A stretch of 64,000 nt of DNA. Origin: Thalassospira lucentensis (GTDB lineage: Bacteria > Pseudomonadota > Alphaproteobacteria > Rhodospirillales > Thalassospiraceae). Below, piece after piece: positions 25,044 through 35,005 of this stretch. The stretch spans positions 434,001 to 498,000 of the forward strand of contig NZ_LPVY01000003.1 of the NCBI RefSeq assembly GCF_001613805.1, given 5' to 3'. Both the position numbers and the translations under genes were made by a program. Numbering within the stretch: the first letter of the stretch is position 1; each line of letters begins with the position of its first letter. The notes below the pieces were generated by a model. It worked only from the letters and a program-made list of their open reading frames with translations, was not told the DNA's origin and searched no databases.

Positions 25044-25496
25044 TCAGGTTTCGGAAATCTCGCAACGCATGAAATGGCGCGGGCCTGCATCGCCGGAATG
25101 TTCAGGCATCCGGCGATATAACCCGTATCCGGCAAGGCCCGTTTTATCGGTGGCGATGATCAGCCACAGGAAACCGGCTTCCTCGGCACGTGACAAATCT
25201 GTTTTCGACGGCTGCCAATCGCCATTAGGGTGCGAGTGATAGCACCCGGCAATCACCTCGCCGCGATCACGAACCGAACGATACGTTGCAATCAGGGTTT
25301 GCGGATCGATTTCAAATGTCTTCAGGGGATCGGCGGCAATATTGCTCGAAACAACAAATCGGGTAATCGTGGTCGGATCATCTGCGTTTGCAACCAAAAG
25401 GCCGCAGCATTCCTCAGGCCAAGCATTGACTGCCAAGGCCGAAACCTCGTCACGCAGACTTTCTGGCAACGTCACAACATACCCGGATCCGGTCAT
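25044..25496 (-). CDS. JAMM/MPN (Mov34) family metallopeptidase
   Basis: 150 residues. The JAMM zinc motif is complete: Glu28 or Glu29 in PEECCGLLV, His87-x-His89-P in CYHSHP, then PSKTD with Asp100. Small stand-alone bacterial members cleave isopeptide or C-terminal bonds in ubiquitin-like or sulfur-carrier proteins, or act on unknown substrates. AAGGTGG precedes the ATG. It follows a small membrane-protein gene by 23 bp. Substrate not assignable from context. Confidence 0.87.
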   Translation of the reverse strand: MTGSGYVVTLPESLRDEVSALAVNAWPEECCGLLVANADDPTTITRFVVSSNIAADPLKTFEIDPQTLIATYRSVRDRGEVIAGCYHSHPNGDWQPSKTDLSRAEEAGFLWLIIATDKTGLAGYGLYRRMPEHSGDAGPRHFMRCEISET

Positions 25497-25519
25497 CGAA
25501 CCACCTTGCAGAAAACGGT

Positions 25520-25885
25520 CTATTGCGGCTCCACCAGCAGGATTTGCCCAAGGATCGTGCCATCTCGCAAGGATACGACGACCAGACGGCTTCCCTGACG
25601 ACCCTCAAGGCGCACGGTTGCCTCGCTTCCCTGCCGGGAAAAATCAACCAGCGTTTCACCCGGCGCCAGATCAATATTGATCGTTCCGAACGGTGCCAAT
25701 TGCGCAACCGGTTTCGGATCAAGACCGGACGATGCGTCAACCTGCCCGGCAACCGGTACAGACGGCGTTGGGTCATCGGTTACAATGCCACCATCTTCCT
25801 GACGCGATACCCCATAAACCACAAGTGCGACGCCCGCGACGATCAGCACCCCCATAAAAGCGACCAGAATCTTGATAACGCGCAT
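25520..25885 (-). CDS. Small single-pass membrane protein (resembles DUF6476)
   Basis: 121 residues from the ATG at 25885. The N-terminal helix IKILVAFMGVLIVAGVALVVYG is a membrane anchor; then comes a Pro/Asp-rich linker and a compact beta-rich domain (GTINIDLAPGETLVDFSRQG ... LRDGTILGQILLVEPQ). Small proteins of this kind are known next to rluD in alphaproteobacteria, which fits its position divergent from rluD. The family assignment is tentative and no function is known. Confidence 0.65.
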   Translation of the reverse strand: MRVIKILVAFMGVLIVAGVALVVYGVSRQEDGGIVTDDPTPSVPVAGQVDASSGLDPKPVAQLAPFGTINIDLAPGETLVDFSRQGSEATVRLEGRQGSRLVVVSLRDGTILGQILLVEPQ

Positions 25886-26097
25886 CACATTTCCGATTGA
25901 TAAGTTGATCAACAGCCTGATCTTGCATCACGCTGCCACTACAGCATGCCGAACAGGACAACATTGAAGGCCATACCGACAAGAAACACCAATTGCAAGT
26001 TTGCAAAGCGGGATTGCATTTCATCGTCAAGCGATTAAAACCGCCCTGCAACAGACATCACCGGCCCAAATGGCCCCGAACAACAGCAGATGTGAAT

Positions 26098-27093
26098 ATG
26101 GATAGCGGCCCGAACGCGGAACATCTTGAATATATCGCCCTACCCTCGGATGAAGGTGCGAGGCTCGATAAGGTTCTGGCAACCGCATGGCCCGAGCAAT
26201 CACGTTCACGCATCAAAAGCCTGATCGAGGACGGACATCTGATGCTGAATGGTAGTCCGGTTGCCAAAATGTCGTACAAGGTCAAATCCGGTGATCAGTT
26301 TGCGCTCGAAATTCCACCTGCTGTTGCGGCCGATCCCGTGGCCGAAAAAATCGCGCTCGATATCCTGTATGAGGACGACGACCTGCTGGTAATCAACAAA
26401 CCGGCCGGGATGGTGGTGCACCCCGCAGCGGGCAATGAAAGCGGTACACTGGTCAATGCATTGCTGGCCCATTGCGGTGACAGCCTTTCGGGCATTGGCG
26501 GCGTAAAGCGCCCAGGCATCGTGCATCGGCTCGACAAAGACACCAGCGGTGCCATGGTGGTCGCCAAGAACGACGCAACCCATAGGGCACTTTCGACCCT
26601 GTTTTCCGAGGACAAGGAAAATATCGAACGCGCCTATATCGCCGTGGTCTGGGGTGTCCCCCGCCAGAGCGAGGGCATAATAGAAGGCAATATTGGCAGA
26701 AGCCCACGCAACCGTAAAAAGATGGCGGTGCTGCGAAATGGCGGAAAACCGGCCCTCACCCGGTACAAAGTTTTGGCAAAACGTGACGACTCGTTGGCTT
26801 CACTCGTCGAGTGCCGCCTTGCAACGGGTAGAACACATCAAATTCGCGTCCATATGACCCATCTCGGTCACTCACTTATTTGTGATCCTGTCTATGGTAG
26901 AAGCAAACTTACCCAGAAGTTCAACTCGCGGGTGCACGAGGTTCTGAACAGCTTTGAGAAACAGGCGCTACATGCCAGAACACTGGGATTTTTGCACCCA
27001 AAAACAGGCGATTACGTCCTTACCAAAGCCCCCCTTCCGGAAGACTTACAAGAACTCATCACCTGCCTAGACCTACCCATTGGGATAGTTTGA
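26098..27093 (+). CDS. rluD: RluD-family 23S rRNA pseudouridine synthase
   Basis: 331 residues from the ATG at 26098; an open frame extends upstream but lacks similarity. N-terminal S4 RNA-binding domain (ARLDKVLATAW ... LMLNGSPV), then the catalytic motif HRLDKDTSG (143-151, catalytic Asp146 by family analogy), KPAGMVVHP and the GRTHQIRVHM block near residue 245. The family makes pseudouridines in helix 69 of 23S rRNA. It lies directly upstream of rpoH, as in many alphaproteobacteria. Confidence 0.93.
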   Translation: MDSGPNAEHLEYIALPSDEGARLDKVLATAWPEQSRSRIKSLIEDGHLMLNGSPVAKMSYKVKSGDQFALEIPPAVAADPVAEKIALDILYEDDDLLVINKPAGMVVHPAAGNESGTLVNALLAHCGDSLSGIGGVKRPGIVHRLDKDTSGAMVVAKNDATHRALSTLFSEDKENIERAYIAVVWGVPRQSEGIIEGNIGRSPRNRKKMAVLRNGGKPALTRYKVLAKRDDSLASLVECRLATGRTHQIRVHMTHLGHSLICDPVYGRSKLTQKFNSRVHEVLNSFEKQALHARTLGFLHPKTGDYVLTKAPLPEDLQELITCLDLPIGIV

Positions 27094-27118
27094 CCTAACC
27101 TTTTTGGTCGAAAATCTA

Positions 27119-27146
27119 TTGACGCCTTCTAATACCCACGTATACC
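27119..27146 (+). promoter_or_regulatory. Candidate housekeeping promoter for rpoH
   Basis: TTGACG (27119-27124) and TATACC (27141-27146) are separated by 16 bp and lie about 60 bp before the rpoH start. This fits a sigma-70 promoter; transcription start not tested. Confidence 0.5.
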
Positions 27147-27204
27147 CTGTCTAAGGTGCTAGGGGATAAACCGCACCTTATACGAAGCGTAACGGGAGGC
27201 TTCA

Positions 27205-28071
27205 ATGAAACAGGGAAATGCACTTCCAATCATCTCCCAAGATGGTCTGACAGTCTATTTGCAGCGCATCCGCCGTTACCCCATGCTTACACCTGAACAG
27301 GAAACGACGTTTGCGTGTGAATACCGTGACAATGATGATGCAACTGCCGCAGAAAAGCTGATTACCAGCCATTTGCGACTGGTTGCCAAGATAGCCATGA
27401 GCTATCGCGGTTATGGACTTCCGATAAACGAATTGATCTCCGAAGGCAATGTAGGCCTGCTTCAATCGGTCAAGCGCTTTGACCCGGACAAAGGGTTCCG
27501 CCTTGCGACTTACGCAATGTGGTGGATCCGCGCCGCAATACAGGAATACATCCTGCATTCCTGGTCGCTGGTGAAAATGGGCACGACCGCCGCCCAGAAA
27601 AAGCTTTTCTTTAATCTGCGGAAACTCAAAAGCCAGATGCAGGCAATTGATGAAGGAGATCTGCTACCGGAACAGGTGGAACTGATCGCGACAAAGCTGA
27701 ACGTTTCCGAAGATGACGTGATCATGATGAACCGCCGCCTCGCCGGACCAGATCATTCTCTGAATGCGCCGGTACGCATTGACGGCGACGGCGAATGGGT
27801 CGACTGGATCGAAAGCGAAGACGAAGATCAGGAAACCCTGTATGGCAAGCGCGAGGAATTCCTTCAAAGGATGAACCTGCTGAAAAGTGCGATGTCACAC
27901 CTGAATGCACGTGAACGTGACATCCTGACCCAGCGTCGCCTGCTCGATTCACCTGTAACTCTTGAAAACCTTAGCGTCGCATACGGAATATCGCGCGAAC
28001 GCATTCGCCAGATTGAAGTACGTGCCTTTGAAAAAGTGCGCAAATCGATCCACACCGATTTGCCGATGTGA
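27205..28071 (+). CDS. rpoH: RNA polymerase sigma-32 factor RpoH
   Basis: Heat-shock sigma factor, 288 residues. Region 2: LITSHLRLVAKIAMSYRGYG, ISEGNVGLLQSVKRFDP and TYAMWWIRAAIQEYIL. The RpoH box QKKLFFNLR (131-139) separates it from other sigma-70 factors. Region 4.2 helix-turn-helix: TLENLSVAYGISRERIRQIE. It is expected to direct chaperone and protease genes. Preceded by GGGAGGC as ribosome site and followed by a strong terminator. Confidence 0.96.
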   Translation: MKQGNALPIISQDGLTVYLQRIRRYPMLTPEQETTFACEYRDNDDATAAEKLITSHLRLVAKIAMSYRGYGLPINELISEGNVGLLQSVKRFDPDKGFRLATYAMWWIRAAIQEYILHSWSLVKMGTTAAQKKLFFNLRKLKSQMQAIDEGDLLPEQVELIATKLNVSEDDVIMMNRRLAGPDHSLNAPVRIDGDGEWVDWIESEDEDQETLYGKREEFLQRMNLLKSAMSHLNARERDILTQRRLLDSPVTLENLSVAYGISRERIRQIEVRAFEKVRKSIHTDLPM

Positions 28072-28104
28072 GTCCCAACCTTACCCTCGTCAATGAATAT
28101 GACT

Positions 28105-28133
28105 GCGGCGGACAAATTGTCCGCCGCTTTTTT
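28105..28133 (+). terminator. Rho-independent terminator after rpoH
   Basis: GCGGCGGAC (28105-28113) pairs with GTCCGCCGC (28119-28127), loop AAATT, followed by TTTTTT. It lies 33 bp after the rpoH stop. Confidence 0.9.
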
Positions 28134-28163
28134 GTGTTTAAGATATATCATTCAATGAACCGG

Positions 28164-28637
28164 TCACTTCCCGGAACGATCAATTTCCTTGATCAGGCTG
28201 TCACCCCAAGTTTTGATTAATCCGCGCTGTTTCTTGCGCAACTCGGAAACCCGACGCTGGGCCGACAGGTTAAGAACATTGGCAACAATCGGTGGCATCG
28301 CCAGATACAAAAGCCAGCCAAGACCGGCTGCGCCATACATGATCGACAAGGCAACGGGCTGGAAAATTTCCTGCGTTGCAACACCAACGGTTTGCGCCCC
28401 CTGTTGCCAGATTTCCATGATATAGGGCGCAACCCCTGAAAAATTCAGACCGAAAATACAGCGTGACATGGTCCGTCCCTGGCTGCGATCAAACATGAAC
28501 GCGACCATAGAAGGCAAAAGCCCGACCGCCAAAGTAATGAATGTCGGCAGAGCTACCATGAACAAAAGCACGGCGGATGCCACCACCGACAAACCGGAAA
28601 AGGCACTTTTCTTTTTACTGCCAGACTGTCTTGCCAT
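28164..28637 (-). CDS. Membrane protein of unknown function, next to a pseudokinase
   Basis: 157 residues. A basic N-terminus (MARQSGSKKK) is followed by hydrophobic segments around 15-48 (VVASAVLLFMVALPTFITLA), 65-100 and 105-125 (LGWLLYLAMPPIVANVL), then a basic C-terminal helix (RRVSELRKKQRGLIKTWGD). It is encoded 9 bp downstream of the pseudokinase gene on the same strand, so the two are almost certainly co-transcribed and may form a membrane complex. I recognise no family. Confidence 0.6.
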   Translation of the reverse strand: MARQSGSKKKSAFSGLSVVASAVLLFMVALPTFITLAVGLLPSMVAFMFDRSQGRTMSRCIFGLNFSGVAPYIMEIWQQGAQTVGVATQEIFQPVALSIMYGAAGLGWLLYLAMPPIVANVLNLSAQRRVSELRKKQRGLIKTWGDSLIKEIDRSGK

Positions 28638-28646
28638 CCCCGTCCC

Positions 28647-30773
28647 CTACCAGATATGCATCAGAAACAGTGCCGACACCGTCAGCAATGCAATCATGGT
28701 CGACGCAAAAGCTGCCGCCTGCTGACCGACTTTTTCTGCCAGTTCAAGCCGTGCGGGACCTGATGATTCAAGATCAAAAACCTCGCTTTCCGCTTCGGAA
28801 TATTCCTCGACCGCGGTGATGAATTCGGTCTGGTCCTTTCTGCGTTCCTGTTCGTCATTGATCAGATTATAAAGTTCGACCAGATTGCCGCGCTTGGCCA
28901 GCTTCGGGATTTCGTGCTCGACCCGTTCCCGTCTGGCTTTGCTGTGAAATACCTTGACCGCGGGCTCCATCAAACGTGCGACCCAATGGGACAGGTTCTG
29001 AAGGTTATCGGGGCCATGTCGCCATTGAACAAGTGCCAGCATACTGATAATCGCACGACTGTATTCAACTTCATCAGATGGATTCTGCAGAGCAAGAAGC
29101 TGTGCCTCGACATCATCCTCAAGGCGGGTCGCGATAAAGGCCGCGATATGTCGGTCCACTGGCCAGCTATCGTCAGGCAAATCTGCGGCAGCTTTTTCCA
29201 GTGCTGGCAAAAGCTGCGTTATATCGACAACATAATCTTTCTCGATCATCGGGCTCAGACAGTGCTGATTGCGCACGATGGCATAAAGGCACCGCTCATA
29301 GCCATAACCGGCACTTTGCTGCTGGATATAGTATCGCAGGTTTTTGTACGCCTGCTGCAGCTTCTGAATTTCCGGGCTGTACCCGCCCTGACGGCCAAAC
29401 CAGAAGGACGGAATATCGCGGACCACAACATCGGCAAAACGCTGCGGCCCACGACCGTGCTGAACATCATAGGACAGCATGCTGCCCAGACCATCAACCA
29501 TCGCAGAAAAGCCCTTGAACCGGATTGCTCCGGATGGATCAAGGATGATAATTGATTTGGCAACCAGGATATCCTCGGCCGCGCGCTTATCCGCACCAGC
29601 CCACTGCAATTGCCGTATTGCTTCAGACATGTGTTTGGCGCGGTCATTATCCGCAAGTCCGCGGCGCAACCATATTTCAACAGTACCATCGCGAAGCGGT
29701 GCAAGCGAGTTGACCCAGTTCTTTGCAATCCCCTGCGCAAGTGATCGCGCAGTATAATAATCCTTGCCCGCCAGGTTCTGGGATCGGGCCGCTCTTCGCT
29801 CGGTATTTGACTGGACCGGTTTTGCTCGACGGCCATCGATCCAGGCATTCAGTTCGGCAAATCCCCATCGTTCTTCAGTGTCATCACATAAAAGTCCACG
29901 CACTGGTTCAATCAATGCCAATGGCAGTTTTTCATTCATGACCACGGCCTGGAACGACCCCTTGGACAGTTTAACGTCGATAATGTCCTGTTCGCGCAGC
30001 TTTTGAAGAGGCGTATGCCCAATACCAAGGGCGGCAATCGTCATGCCCAAGGCATAAAGATCGTCAAGCAGCGTTCCCAACCCGCGACCGGCAGGGTCGG
30101 CAGTCATTCGGGATATGGTCTCGTAAACCAGTGGCTGATTGAAACCGGCAGGGGCAGCACAACAATCCCCAACGACAACCTTCTCAGCCATCGGATCGCC
30201 AAAGAAAAGATTGTCTGCACGAATATTCCGATGCGTCAGCCCTTTGTCGGCCACAGCCTGCAACACATGCATCAACGGTTCGATAACAACTTTGGCAAAA
30301 TCGTGCTCGTCTATCTTTCTCTGTTTTTCGCCGGGCACCAGAACACGACCACCTGCTGGCTTTTCATAGAAAAGCACCATTGTCTTGCGGTCCAATAGCG
30401 GCCAGTGGGCAATTTCATGGTCCAGAAGATCGATCTGCCCACCGATATGCACCCCCGTCAGAAATCTGATCAGGTCTTGACGCGTTGGAACAGTCGGGTC
30501 GGTGACAAGTGCGAATGCACCACCTTCTTCGCGGCGCAGATTATCCGCAGCATAGGCCTTGCAATTACCCATATCGTATTCAGGAAGCCGAAGATCCGAA
30601 AACACACGGAAATTGCCAATTTCGACACTGCGTCCGCCACCGCCACTGGCAGCGGGTTCCTCTCCGCCCAAGCCTGGTCCCTGCGCCCGGGAATCCTTTT
30701 TCTCCCCGGCGCCATCCTGTTCGTCAGCGCCGTCGGAAACATCCTGTTTCTGCATTTCCGCTTCTTGTGCCAT
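28647..30773 (-). CDS. Predicted membrane-anchored pseudokinase (Ser/Thr kinase fold)
   Basis: 708 residues from the ATG at 30773. Residues 1-50 are acidic and Gly-rich. A protein-kinase-like domain spans about 55-320. The catalytic loop reads HRNIRADN (181-188), with Asn183 in place of the HRD aspartate; Asn188 is kept. The DFG position is DCC (203-205), and the beta-3 lysine site reads ALV (88-90). All three hallmarks are altered, so phosphotransfer is unlikely. Residues about 330-650 are a helical region of unknown function, and the C-terminus ends in a transmembrane helix (FASTMIALLTVSALFLMHIW), with the kinase-like part probably cytoplasmic. An upstream in-frame start at 30935 is possible but lacks a ribosome site. 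Confidence 0.7.
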   Translation of the reverse strand: MAQEAEMQKQDVSDGADEQDGAGEKKDSRAQGPGLGGEEPAASGGGGRSVEIGNFRVFSDLRLPEYDMGNCKAYAADNLRREEGGAFALVTDPTVPTRQDLIRFLTGVHIGGQIDLLDHEIAHWPLLDRKTMVLFYEKPAGGRVLVPGEKQRKIDEHDFAKVVIEPLMHVLQAVADKGLTHRNIRADNLFFGDPMAEKVVVGDCCAAPAGFNQPLVYETISRMTADPAGRGLGTLLDDLYALGMTIAALGIGHTPLQKLREQDIIDVKLSKGSFQAVVMNEKLPLALIEPVRGLLCDDTEERWGFAELNAWIDGRRAKPVQSNTERRAARSQNLAGKDYYTARSLAQGIAKNWVNSLAPLRDGTVEIWLRRGLADNDRAKHMSEAIRQLQWAGADKRAAEDILVAKSIIILDPSGAIRFKGFSAMVDGLGSMLSYDVQHGRGPQRFADVVVRDIPSFWFGRQGGYSPEIQKLQQAYKNLRYYIQQQSAGYGYERCLYAIVRNQHCLSPMIEKDYVVDITQLLPALEKAAADLPDDSWPVDRHIAAFIATRLEDDVEAQLLALQNPSDEVEYSRAIISMLALVQWRHGPDNLQNLSHWVARLMEPAVKVFHSKARRERVEHEIPKLAKRGNLVELYNLINDEQERRKDQTEFITAVEEYSEAESEVFDLESSGPARLELAEKVGQQAAAFASTMIALLTVSALFLMHIW

Positions 30774-30943
30774 GAGCCCCGGTTTTTCTTTGTTGGAGGA
30801 AACACGTTCAAAGCCCCTACTTGGAAAGCTGTTTTGTCGTGTCCTCTGGTCCCCTGAAACGATACTGCCGATAACAAAACGGAGCAAGCCGTTATCCGCG
30901 CTGCAAACAAGGACCGGATCGGCCAAATCATTCACCTGAAACG

Positions 30944-30974
30944 AAAAAAGCCACCGGAAGAACCGGTGGCTTTT
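30944..30974 (-). terminator. Terminator after purA (bidirectional)
   Basis: AAAAGCCACCGG (30946-30957) pairs with CCGGTGGCTTTT (30963-30974), loop AAGAA. A T-run follows on the minus strand after the purA stop. Confidence 0.88.
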
Positions 30975-30996
30975 GCATTTTCATTCAAACACGCGA

Positions 30997-32292
30997 TCAG
31001 GCGCTGAACGGGTCGTGAACCAGAATGGTATCATCACGTTCCGGGCTGGTCGACAGCAACGCAACCGGTGCCTCGATCAGCTCTTCGATCCGGCGAACAT
31101 ATTTGATCGCCGCCGCAGGAAGATCGGCCCAGCTACGCGCACCCATCGTGGTTTCCGACCAGCCTTCAATGGTTTCATAAACCGGTTTGGCTTTGGCCTG
31201 AAGACGCTGGTTCGCCGGAAGATGGTCATAGATTTTGCCATCAATGTCATAGCCGGTACAGATCTTGATTTCCTTGAACCCGTCAAGAACGTCAAGCTTG
31301 GTCAGTGCAATACCGGTAATACCGTTAACCTTGACCGACTGTCGGACAAGGGCTGCATCAAACCAGCCGCAACGACGTTTACGCCCGGTGACAACTCCAA
31401 ATTCATGACCACGTTCACCAAGACGTTCACCATCCGCGTCAAACAGCTCGGACGGGAACGGTCCCTCGCCAACGCGTGTGGTGTATGCCTTGGTGATCCC
31501 CAGAACATAACCGACACCCGACGGCCCCATACCCGAACCAGCCGCAGCCTGACCCGAAACCGTGTTGGAAGAGGTAACGAATGGGTACGTGCCATGATCG
31601 ATATCAAGCATCGTGCCCTGCGCACCTTCAAACAGGATACGCTGACCGGCTTCCTTGAACTGGTTCAGCGACTTCCAGACAGTGTCCGAGAATGGCAGGA
31701 TTTTCGGTGCGATTTCCTTAAGCTGCGCCAACAGTTCCGCACCATCAACTTCCGGCTGGCCCAAACCGCGCAGAAGCGCATTGTGGTGGGTCAGAAGGTT
31801 TTCGACCTTGGCTTCAAGAAGTTCAACATCGGCCAGGTCGCCAACGCGGATTGCACGGCGGCCAACGCGGTCTTCATATGCCGGGCCGATCCCGCGACCG
31901 GTCGTACCGATCTTGTTGTTGCCTGTCGCCGCGGCTTCGCGTGCCTTGTCCAGATTGCCGTGCAACGGCAGGATCAGGCAGGCATTTTCGGCTACGCGCA
32001 GGTTTTCCGGCGTAATTTCAACGCCCTGCCCTTTAAGGCGGTCAATCTCGGTCAGAAGCGCCCACGGATCAACGACAACGCCGTTACCAATAACCGACAG
32101 CTTGTTCTTGCGAACAATACCCGACGGCAAAAGGCTCAGCTTATAGGTGGTTCCGTCGATCACCAAAGTATGACCGGCGTTATGACCGCCCTGGAAACGC
32201 ACAACGACGTCTGCCCGTTCGGACAGCCAGTCGACGATCTTGCCTTTCCCCTCGTCCCCCCATTGGGAACCGATCACGGCAACATTGGTCAT
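30997..32292 (-). CDS. purA: Adenylosuccinate synthetase PurA
   Basis: Joins IMP and aspartate with GTP in AMP synthesis. 431 residues, normal length. The N-terminal [17 protein letters not shown]-binding loop, [43 protein letters not shown] and the C-terminal [12 protein letters not shown] are all present. Encoded 36 bp downstream of hisZ; ends at a strong terminator. Shared expression of histidine and purine genes is common, since both pathways draw on phosphoribosyl precursors. Confidence 0.97.
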   Translation of the reverse strand: MTNVAVIGSQWGDEGKGKIVDWLSERADVVVRFQGGHNAGHTLVIDGTTYKLSLLPSGIVRKNKLSVIGNGVVVDPWALLTEIDRLKGQGVEITPENLRVAENACLILPLHGNLDKAREAAATGNNKIGTTGRGIGPAYEDRVGRRAIRVGDLADVELLEAKVENLLTHHNALLRGLGQPEVDGAELLAQLKEIAPKILPFSDTVWKSLNQFKEAGQRILFEGAQGTMLDIDHGTYPFVTSSNTVSGQAAAGSGMGPSGVGYVLGITKAYTTRVGEGPFPSELFDADGERLGERGHEFGVVTGRKRRCGWFDAALVRQSVKVNGITGIALTKLDVLDGFKEIKICTGYDIDGKIYDHLPANQRLQAKAKPVYETIEGWSETTMGARSWADLPAAAIKYVRRIEELIEAPVALLSTSPERDDTILVHDPFSA

Positions 32293-32328
32293 CGCAAAAC
32301 TCCTTGCGCGATAAGAAATGGTTCTGGG

Positions 32329-33495
32329 TTACGCACCCAGCGGCACAATCTGGCCGCCAAGATAAATAAAACTGCATCCCATGCGACGTGCTTCCTTGCG
32401 CGCCGCATCTTCTGTTTTGGCTTCGGCCGCACCTTCAAGTGCTGCCACGGTATAATGGCCGTCTTTGCGCAATTTGCGCGCTTCGCGCTGTGGCGTGCCC
32501 AATGGCAGATACACACGTTCGACCGGCTTTACATCGGCAAGACCGCGCAAAATCGTATCCATGAAAAGCGACATACCGGTTGCGGCTTCGCCGCCCGAAC
32601 CACCCGCCCGATAACGGCCGCCGCGCCCCAGCTCACCGCGCACATGCTTGGCAAACAGGGTAAAGCTGACACCGGTCTGATAGCGGAAACCGGCCATTTC
32701 AACCGGATCGATGGTCAGGGCTGCATCAAGATCGGATGCCAGAATGCGTTCGGCAACCTCGATCAAACGGTGCAATTCTTCGGATGCGCCCAGCGGCAAT
32801 TCAAGTTTTCTAAGCTTCGGCAATGCCGCCTGCGCCGGACCGGCCGCCTCAAGCAGGGCAACAAGCACATCGGTTACATTGCCACTAACCGCTTTGACCG
32901 CGGCAACATCGCGATGTTCAAGGGCCGCGATCAGCGTTTCGCGATCATCGGGCGCGACGCCAAACGCATCAAACAGGCGTACCGGCAGGGTCGGCAAATT
33001 CAGATCAACCGAAACATCGGGCAGACCGACATGCTCCAGCGCCTCAAGCGCCAGCAACACAATCTCGGTATCCGCTGCGGCACTGGACACGCCAATAAGT
33101 TCCGCCCCGACCTGGGCAAACTGACGTTCAGGACGCAACTGTGTGCCCTTGATGCGCAATACATCGCCGGAATAGGAAAGACGCAGCGGACGCGGCGCAT
33201 CCCCCAGACGGGTCGCGGCAATGCGGCCGACCTGCGGGGTCATATCGGAACGAACCCCCATCATCCGGTGCGACACCGGATCCATAAGGCGGAACGTTTG
33301 GGTGGCAAGTTCGGGAGCAGCACCTTCCAGAAGGCTTTCTTCGAATTCGACCAGCGGCGTCTTGACCCGGTCATAGCCCGCATGTGCGAAACTGCTCATC
33401 AGCTTTTCGCGGATGTCAGCTTCCCGTGCGGCGGTTCCAGGCAGAACATCCTGAAGGCCGGCGGGCAAAAGAGCTTTCCTGGCAAGTTCGGTCAT
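32329..33495 (-). CDS. hisZ: ATP phosphoribosyltransferase regulatory subunit HisZ
   Basis: 388 residues of the HisRS-like fold. Typical blocks: LPAGLQDVLPGTAAREADI, RVKTPLVEFEESLLEGAA, FRLMDPVSHRMMGVRSDMT and the late YRAGGSGGEAATGMSLFMD. HisZ lacks the tRNA anticodon domain and activates the short HisG enzyme in the first step of histidine synthesis, so a short-form hisG should be elsewhere in the genome. It starts about 140 bp downstream of serC and is followed by purA. Confidence 0.92.
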   Translation of the reverse strand: MTELARKALLPAGLQDVLPGTAAREADIREKLMSSFAHAGYDRVKTPLVEFEESLLEGAAPELATQTFRLMDPVSHRMMGVRSDMTPQVGRIAATRLGDAPRPLRLSYSGDVLRIKGTQLRPERQFAQVGAELIGVSSAAADTEIVLLALEALEHVGLPDVSVDLNLPTLPVRLFDAFGVAPDDRETLIAALEHRDVAAVKAVSGNVTDVLVALLEAAGPAQAALPKLRKLELPLGASEELHRLIEVAERILASDLDAALTIDPVEMAGFRYQTGVSFTLFAKHVRGELGRGGRYRAGGSGGEAATGMSLFMDTILRGLADVKPVERVYLPLGTPQREARKLRKDGHYTVAALEGAAEAKTEDAARKEARRMGCSFIYLGGQIVPLGA

Positions 33496-33638
33496 TATGT
33501 GTGCTTTCCGGACAAGGCGCGCAAAATCGGTTCAGGTCGTGCCTGATCTATATATCCGGTAGCGGTTACTACCGCTTTGTGCCGGACAGGGCAACGGGAA
33601 AACCCCCGAAGACGCAAATAATACTTACGAAATGCCGT

Positions 33639-34844
<1,206 letters not shown>

Positions 34845-35005
34845 CAGCATATTCCTGAGATAATCGAACGATGCAGGCGCATAATTCTTCGTCAAAATCG
34901 GAGCCCGATCCTATTGCGACATGCGCAAAAGTCAAACGCCTTTGGCGCATCAGAACTGCCCGTATTTGCATGACAGATCAGCCGATTTCTCATCCGAAAT
35001 CCGGA

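Noticed and set aside
28647-30935. Start of the pseudokinase at 30935
   Set aside because: The extra 54 residues lack domain character and have no ribosome site; the ATG at 30773 fits better.
30973-33546. An 857-codon open frame on the plus strand opposite purA and hisZ
   Set aside because: It is antisense to two unmistakable genes, is rich in Arg, Asn and Gln, and shows no domain. It is a by-product of codon use in the real genes.
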